Assembly: GCF_025370935.1 (NCBI RefSeq)
Contig: NC_133477.1
Span: 21,314,775 to 21,378,774 of the forward strand
Source: Choristoneura fumiferana
Lineage: Eukaryota; Arthropoda; Insecta; Lepidoptera; Tortricidae
Direction: 5' to 3'
DNA length: 64,000 bases
The position numbers and the translations under genes were made by a program. The number at the start of each line of letters is the position of its first letter. Within the stretch, counting starts at the first letter, position 1. The notes below the pieces were generated by a model. That model was not told the origin of the DNA and ran no database searches. It saw only the letters and a list, made by a program, of their open reading frames with translations. This document shows, one piece after another, positions 24,401 to 33,400 of this stretch.

Positions 24401-27400
24401 TCAAAATGGATAGAGGTCATTCCCACTAAGATTACAACGAGTTCATGGTGCATTTCAAAATTTAAAGAATAATTCGTAACCTTTGGATACCTGGATGGAA
24501 TAGTTTCAGATAACGGAAGACAGCTTGTAACAACAGAGTTCGAAACGTTTCTTAAAAATAATGGCATAGTGCACAAAACGTCTGCTCCTTACCATCCAGC
24601 TACGAATGGGCAAGCGGAGCGAGCCGTACAAATTGTCAAAAGGGCGGTGCAGGCCGTGAGCGCTGACCCTGGCACTCTACAGGATAAGCTGGTGAGAATC
24701 AAGGAGCGCTTGAGAAGGACACCCAGCACCAGTACTGGCAAAAGCTCGTATGAACTTATGTTTGGAAGGGAGGTGAGGACCTCACTACACGTTCGATTCA
24801 GAAGCGCCGTAACGCATTACACGCAGAACGTCTCTCATCACCGGAATACGAGGTCTCTCATCACCGGAATTTGGTACGTACTGGGGCCGGTTCACTACTT
24901 GGTAGAAACTGGCGAGACCTGCAAGCGACACGTCGACCCGATGCTGCAGACGTCAATAGGGACGGGGAACTAGCAGGACTCTTCAGGATTTTAGGGCAGA
25001 GGCCTGTTATATACCTCTTTGGCCATGACTGACAAGTCTGACATTTGACATGTAATTTTGATTTCCATTCCATTGAAATACATGATTTGATTTGTATCTA
25101 AGCAATGTTTTAATGAATATAGTACATTAATATAACTCCTTTAAAAAAAAACCGTATTAAGTATGGGCGGCAAAATGCTCCCCACGCGATCACTCGCGTT
25201 TCACGGAAAGGCTACTAGATTACTCTAGGCTTAATGATGGTAATTTCCAATACAATGAATCATCAAACATCAGCTCACGATGATGATGCTCACGATGATG
25301 AAGATGACGAACTATGGATTAACGGATTAATATGTATTTTAAAAATTATCTTATCTTTTCCAGAAACATCCATGGAGATTGATGCAAAAGACATTGCGGC
25401 TCGCTACGCTAATGATGTTATAGCAACGTGCGCTTTTGGTCTGAAGGTTGACTCTCAATCCGGCCGTAACAATCACTTCTACAGGATGGGCGATAAGGCT
25501 ACAAACTTTGGTTTTAAGGCACTTCTTACCGTTTTGGGATATGGTTCTGTGCCTCGTCTTATGAAGGTTTGAACTTTTTACTCTATTTTTTTTTTCTAAG
25601 TCATGATGACAGAAGGCCTAGTGAAAAGTATCACATTGCGGGGCAAAAGTATTCCCCGGTTTCTCCATTCATGGTGTTCGACCAAACGTTAAAAAATATG
25701 GTCTAGCTAGGTCGTTGACTTTGACTTTGACGTCCACTGCTGGACATAGGCCTCCCCCAAGGCTCTCCACTCAGACCGGTCTTGTGCTTTTCGCATCCAC
25801 CGCAATCTTAACCAGGTCGTCGCTCCATCTTGTTGGAGGCCTACCGACAGCTCGTCTCCCGGTCCGCGGACGCCATTCGAGAACCTTTTGACCCCATCGG
25901 CCATCAGTCCTGCGAGCAATGTGCCCCGCCCATTGCCACTTCAGTTTCGCAATTCTTCGGGCTATGTCGGTAACCTTAGTTCTACTGCGGATATCATCAT
26001 TTCTGATTCTATCCCGCAGAGAAACCCCGAGCATAGCCCTCTCAATAGCCCTTTGAGTGACTTTGAGCTTCCTCATGACCATGAGGCCCATCGTTAGCGA
26101 CCACGTTTCAGATCCGTATGTCAACTCACACTACATATACAACAAAAATGCACATATGCACATATTGTGACCAACATCACGTCCGTGTGCATTGCACACA
26201 CTGAAATTACTCTTACTTCGTTTTGTGCTTGTGTGATGTTGGTCACAATATCTACACAGCTACGCTGATTTGACTAAAATCAATAACTGCATTTCGTCCT
26301 AATATGTAATTTAAAGATTATCTTTTTAACCGACTTCAAAAAAGGAGGAGGTTCTATGTTCCGATGTTTGTATTTTTTTTTTATGTATGTTCGTCGATTG
26401 ACTGAGTAGTCAATTGTAAACCGATTTTCAAAATTATTTTTTTAATCGAAAAGGTATTCTTTTGAGGTGGTCCCATTGTCACCAAGTCAAGATCTGATGA
26501 TGGGATCCTGGGAAAATCGAGGGCAAACCTCAAATTTTATAGGCACATCTATGGCGATTTTGGCATTTTTAGCATTAAAATGAGCATTTACATTCAGAAA
26601 GTATCATTTGGTAACCTGGACCTGATGAAGAAGACCGTGATGACCAATGGAACTCATCAAAGCTAAGTAATGCTCGCTCGTCTATAAACGATCATGATTA
26701 ATATACCTAGATAAGCGACTAAAAAGAAGCTTTAAGTTAATGATTCTTTCGAACTGATATGATGCTGAAGTCAGAAGGTAGGCAACGGAACTCTGTTATA
26801 AAACAAAGCAACTAAGTCGTGTTTGGGCTTAATAGAATCGTTGTGAAACGTACTTTGGCTACAAATCACTAAAAAGTGAAAAATAAAGAAAATTTTAACA
26901 AAAAAGTATAACCGACTCCAAAAAATAAAAAAATTAACAAAAAATGGAACCGACTACAAAACCCTTACAAAATATTTTTCTAGGTAAGTACGTACTAGCT
27001 CGAAGTCGGTGACTCAGCACGACCCAGCAGGAGGGATTGAATGAAACCCATAGTATGTAAAAGAGGTAGACGACTATTGTCCCACTCCTGCTGGCTCGTC
27101 CTGAGGCACCGACTTCGAGCTAGTACGTACCTAGAAAAATATTTTGTAAGGTTTTTGTAGTCGGTTCCATTTTTTGTTATTTTTTTTATTTTTTGGAGTC
27201 GGTTTTTTAAATATAGAGATATAGTGATGTCAACAAAATGGTAGCATAAGTTTGATACTTACGAGTAAGTGCTGTTATTTTCTTTTTTGTTAGATGTTCA
27301 AGGTGGCCCTCTTCCCAGAAGATGTAAGAGACTTCTTTAAGCAACTAGTTTTGAACACCATGAACGAGCGTAAGGCGCATAACATTGTTCGACCCGACAT

Positions 27401-30400
27401 AATCCACTTACTAATGGAGACAAAGAAAGGTATTATCGTAATTTAACTAATATAAAAAAATAAATTTAAGTTGTATTTAAAAAGTAACGATACGTAAAAA
27501 AAGTACTAAGTGTTTTTTTGGGAATTTCGTGTTTGTATACAAGGTGAAAATTAGGACGTAATAAAAAAATAGTGTTTCATGCTCAGTTAATGCTGGGCAA
27601 TATAGTGCATTTACTCTTTTGTTGAAATAAGTCTGAAAAATAATGTGGTTTCTATACATTTTTGAAATACGAAATCATGAATAATGTATGAAAACCGGAA
27701 GTTAATGCATTATATTACCCAGCAATAACTGAGTACGAAACACTAATTTTGTATTAAGTACGTCCTAAATTTCATGTATCTATTTTATAAATCATATATT
27801 CAACATTTTCAATTTTTAAAGGTTGTAACTTTGATCGTTTATGAAGTTGGTGCATTCCAAAAACGTATTTAGGATAATTTTAAGAAAGAAAAAATAGTAT
27901 ATTCGCCTTTTTTTAAATTCCAACTTTAAAGGGGCAAACAGAATGATTTAGAAAAGTATGAGAGCTCTCTCTCACTTTCGCAGAGAAAAAAGTTAGTGTA
28001 TTTGATTTTTTGTATTTTTTTCATTATATAATTGTACTTTGACTTTGACTTTTTTAGTTTTAAGTATTGTTTTTTTATTTTACTTTAAAAACAATTAAAA
28101 AATACGTATTTAATTGCTTTTAACAATTCCACTTTTAAATGTTGGTTGGTTGATTGGTTATGAATTACATGTGTAACAACGCGTTGAGTATTTTTTTATT
28201 TAACTTCAAGAAACATTATTACCTACTGTTGAACATTTTATAAAAAAAAACAGTAAGGACCTATCTGTTTTAGCGAAATCACCACACAAGTTTTTGATAA
28301 AATTTTCATATTTACTTAAACTTTTTTTGCTGACTGTACTTTTAGTTAGTATTGGTACTGTTTCAAGCCGATGCCATGTTTATACCATTAAGGAGTTTTC
28401 TCTTGCGGAGACGAACCTAGCTGAACCACCAGAGTTTCATTACTAGATTATTGTAAGGTCGGCTGTACACACTCGCCGAGACACCACGAGTCTGACCGAG
28501 AACGAGTGTTGTACATGATGCCTCGCCTTGTCTCGCCGCTCGGTTCTCGCCTCGTTCGCTCGGCCGCACGTGTCGGTTTTTTGGCCGAGTCAAAGGGTAT
28601 CGTCGCTATCGCGAGGTAAACGAGACCAAGCATGTACACACTCGTTATTTAGTTTGCCCGCTTACTGTATTGTGTAAAGACGCAGCAGTTTCCAGGTCCA
28701 TCGTGGCCGATATCTCTGTTCAAATTGACGTGCACGAGTGTGTACATGTGTGCTTCGTCGAGAGCTTCTCGCCCAAGACTCTCGGCGAGAGGCGAGAGCG
28801 AGTGTGTACAGCCGGCATAAGGTCCCCGAACTACACGTCCGTGACAAATTTCACGTCAGTCCGACCACTGAAAGTAAGTCACATGCAAGTTCATGACAAG
28901 ACAAACACGTTCGTCGAAACACACCCTCGCATATCTCTGGTATCTATTTGGCTGATTTTGGTAAAATAGAATACGCTACTTTATGCTAAAATTATTATTT
29001 ATTTTATTATTGTGTTTCACGCGAAGAAGTAATTCAACGCAAAACATGTTATTGTTTGTTATAGGTCAGCAGCTGACTTACGCTGAAAATTCTGCCAATG
29101 ACACAGATGCTGGCTTCGATACTGTGGGAAAATCTACTGTTGGAAAGAGGAACGTTGATACAGGTAATAGGCTTTTAAATATAACTACAATGAAACACGT
29201 AGGTGAATAACTCTTTATTAACTTTCCTTCAATTTGTTCATAATAAGTTGTATCCGTGTTGTTGAATGTTGTGAAATAAAGAAAAAAATTGAGGAAAGGA
29301 AAGTAATGAACGATATAAAACAATCAAACTAAGTAGCTTCTCAGTATATACATGATGTGATATTGTATACACAGAAGAATATCAAGAACTTCAAGAAAAT
29401 GTCGGACGTACATGATTTCAACACTCGAAATAGGCACAAGCTTGTCGTCCCTTAATTCCGTCTTCGGAAAGTAAGTAAATCTTTCATGGGTAACTGCGTG
29501 AGGTTTTACAATAAAGTTCCCGTCGAAGCATAGAAACAGCCACACAACTCATTTAAAGACTACATAAAGAGTGCACTCCTGAAGAAAGCATACTATAAAG
29601 TTGAGGAGTACTTACTTAAGTGATGATCCGACATGACCAATACTGAAAGCCGATGATAATTGGGATGTTCACACCAACCGATTATAAGCACGAGTATTTA
29701 ATGGTTACATATTTGAATGTCGAAAGTTAAAATATCTACGGGTAAAATATCGATGTTCAAAATATCTAAAATTTAAATATCGACTGTATCGAAATATCGA
29801 AAATTAAAATAACGAAAGTTTGTATTGTCGAATGGTTAGATAATCTACGTCCAATATATCGAAAATATATTCATCTACAAAAGTGACATCGAAAGATATA
29901 AACATCAACGTCCAAAATATCGAAGTACAGAGTATCTAATATCCTATGTATAAACTATCACGTGACGGGGTCACTATTTCGCTCAGTTGAGGTGCTTCGC
30001 GCCTTGACGCAATACTAACCTAACCTAACCTATTGAACATGAATTACCAAAAATATTTGGTTCGGTTAGGTTAAAACTGTGACCACAACAACTAAAATTG
30101 ACTAGATTATGTAAAATAAATGCTATTAAGAGAAAGGAGCAATAAATAAAGCAGATTTGTATGTACGATATTTTAATTTTCGACATTCAAATATGTTGAC
30201 ATTTACAACTTAGATATATTGGCTATCGATATTTTTACTCATTCGATATTTTAATCAATCGACATTTCAATCTTAGACATTTTGACCATAGGTATAACAA
30301 CTTTCGATATTGTGATACAATCGATATTTTAATTTTCGATATTTTGAACATCGACATTTTAACCGTAGGTATTTTAATTTTCGATTTTCAAATATGTAAC

Positions 30401-33400
30401 CGTATTTAATACCTACTTTTTTCAAGTCGGGGGCACCTACCAACCACAATTTCCCGGTTAAAAAACGGATGACAACTAATCTCAATGGCTTTACGCAATT
30501 TCCGCGGAAGTATTTATTTATTTGATTCTGTACAAAATCATATTGTAAACAACACATTGAAAATTAACAAACATAAATGGAAACAATTACAGTGTCTACA
30601 ATACAATTACAATTGCACTCAACACACAAATGTTTAAACTAAATACTAAGAACTATGAAAGAAGTAAATTTGCTAAGTACATTCTTATTGCAACAATATT
30701 TTTCGTGTATATGTGGCTAGTGTTTCATAAAAAATATCAACGTCTTCACCTAGAACACAGACGACACAATATTCGTGGTATGGGTGTATGGGAGCATTGT
30801 GGCTGACATTATTGTTAGTAGTTGCTACAGCAAACCAATTTTGGTTTCGCGTGCGCTTCGTACTAACCCTAAAGCATGAAAAAATGAAAAAACAGAATGA
30901 AAAACTTTTTTCTCGCAAGTGCAGATAGATACATTATCAAGTCTGGTATAATGCGTCGAATCCGAGTCCATTAAGTGCTCGGCCACAGCACGTTTAAGAC
31001 GTGAGTTCTCCGTTACAATATATTTTAATATGTTAATATTATTATTAATTTAATAGTACCTGGGCGACCGAGCTTTGCTCGAGCTAAAACTCGATAGTAA
31101 ACGTTTTCCCAGAGATACGACTAAGCTAGATTGATTTGTCATCCCCGAAAACACCCACATACCAAAGAATGACGGGCAAAAATGTATGGTACCCAGCCCA
31201 ATCACCAATAGAATTAGAACGTAATGTAGGCTTATCGATCCCACTATTTGCTGTAATTGTTATTATGACGACTATACTGTGAAGGCTGGGAGAAAAACGG
31301 TCAAGCGTGAGTCAGACATCCGGGAATAGCATTGCAACGCATGAGTGGCACAGCTAGTGTAGTATGTGCCCTGTGTGTGTATATTTGAAGGCTGGTAACT
31401 CTCTTCTCCGCGGTTTTTGAAGGTTGTCCCCGTATTAGAAAATGAAGCTTATGTAACTAGCTTTCACGTGGTATACATGAGATTTGTATTGGTTATATAT
31501 GGGCCAATTTGCCCATCATTCTTTCATCAAAATCGTTGGAGCCGTTTCCGAGATACTGATTATATTATTTAAATATAATATACAAGAACTGCTCGTTTAA
31601 AGCTATTAGATTAGAAAGATAGATAGATTATTATTATTTGTAATTATTTATTTTGAATAAAATACTTTCTGCCAAGTTTCTTCCGGCGCATTCTTCTTGG
31701 CAATGATGGCTTTTCCGAAAGCGCTGGTAGTTTAAAAAATGACTTGTAAAAGAGCCCATTGCGGCCTACTTACTCGGACTGAATAACTGTTTTCAATTTG
31801 AATTTGAATAAGGTATAATAAAATTTGATCGCACAGCAAAAACAGAACATACTTAACTGGGTCGATTTAAATTGACTGAGTTATTTTTAAATTCTCTAGG
31901 ATATCTAGACACTTCAGTACTGTAAAAGCACGTGCAAACTCCTACAATTGGTAATAACCATTCCACTTTGTCTGAAGTACCTTACTAGATCAGATCACAC
32001 AAATCACACAGTTTGAACTACGGATTGTATAGCAATCAAGCGTGAAATGGGATCCACAGCACGGAATGCTGAGGACCTGGCTTCGATTCCCAGCGCTGTT
32101 CTCTTTTCTGGTTTTTCTGTGCATCCTGTCTCAGTTTGTATTTTCGATATGGTTTTACGGGATGACCGTAAAAGTAACTAATTTGGAGTTGAAATAAAAA
32201 ATACAAAAAGGCTCCAAAAAACCAATCATAACTTTACTTTTTTTATCATAACTGGGTAATCTAATTGTAACAAAAAAAACATCGTTTTTATTTACATAAA
32301 TAAATAAAAATACTCAAAATAACCAATCATAATGAAATGGGTCTATCAAAGCCAATCCTACTAATATTATAAATATGCGAAAGTTTGTGAGTGAGTATGT
32401 TCGTTACCCTTCAGGCTGAACCGGCTTAAAGGATTTGGATGAAATTTGGTATGTAGATAGCTCCACATCTGGAATAAATCATAGGCTACTTTTTTCGATA
32501 TTGCTACGGGATAGGGATAAAATCTCTAAACAACAACCGCTAGGCTTAGAGTCATGAAATTTGAATTGTCAAAAGGGTCTCCACTCAGCATGTGTTGCTA
32601 CACAGTGGGTGCAGCAACGCTGATTTTCTGCAGAGCCCAAATTTGAGCTAAACGACATTTACGTGTGCGAAGCCGCAGGCAAACGCTAGTACTCACATTC
32701 GCTCTCAGCTTTTTAAACTTACACTATTCAATTGTTTCTCAGTTTGGTCAGATAATGATTTGACAGCGCAAGCTGCTCTCTTCTTCGTCGGTGGCTTTGA
32801 AACTATATCTACTGCCATGACGTTCCTCATGTACGAGCTGGCTGTCAACCCTGAAATACAGGAGAGGCTCGTTCAGGAGATCAAGGATCATGACAAGGCG
32901 AATGATGGAAAATTCGACTACAACTCCATACGGTCCATGACCTATTTGGACATGGTTGTGTCAGGTAGTAAATAAATAAAACAGAACAAAAATCATTTTT
33001 TTTTCTAACATGGAAAAATAAACAGGCACTCGCCTATGGGAAAAAATCAACGCCGTCTAATAATATAAGTACCTAACGTTATTCTGGACACAAATTTGTG
33101 ATGTCCTATAGAGTTATTTAAATTAAGAATTTCTATGCAATTTTCAGTATTTTTCATGTTTATATTTGCCTTTCAGAGGTGTTGCGACTGTGGCCTCCTG
33201 CAATAGCTTCTGAGAGACTGTGTGTCAAGGAGTATAACTTGGGCAAACCATATGAGAAAGCTCCTGCAGACTACATTGTAAGTCAAATCTTTAGTTCATT
33301 TTAAACTCGCTTGGATTGACATAAATTTTACTGCGATTGTCATGGTTAAGTGCCAGTAATTTCACGGGCTGTCTTACTCTCCACGCCGAAACACAACAGT

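Larger units (their letters stand above)
29640..31035 (-). mobile_element. Second Penelope-like remnant, split by two insertions, intron 6
   Basis: Segments 29660-29702, 30402-30508 and 30893-30985 align in order with 22795-23036 of the intron-3 element (for example ACCGATTATAAGCACGAGTA, ATCTCAATGGCTTTACGCAA, TGCTCGGCCACAGCACG). From 30986 it jumps to the terminal phrase TTTAAGACGTGAGTTCTCCG. It is interrupted by FBL-2 (29703-30401) and by a LINE-like piece (30509-30892). Confidence 0.8.

Noticed and set aside
28670..28969. Open frames in the GC-rich part of intron 5
   Set aside because: Lie within a MITE with inverted ends; GC content alone keeps them open.
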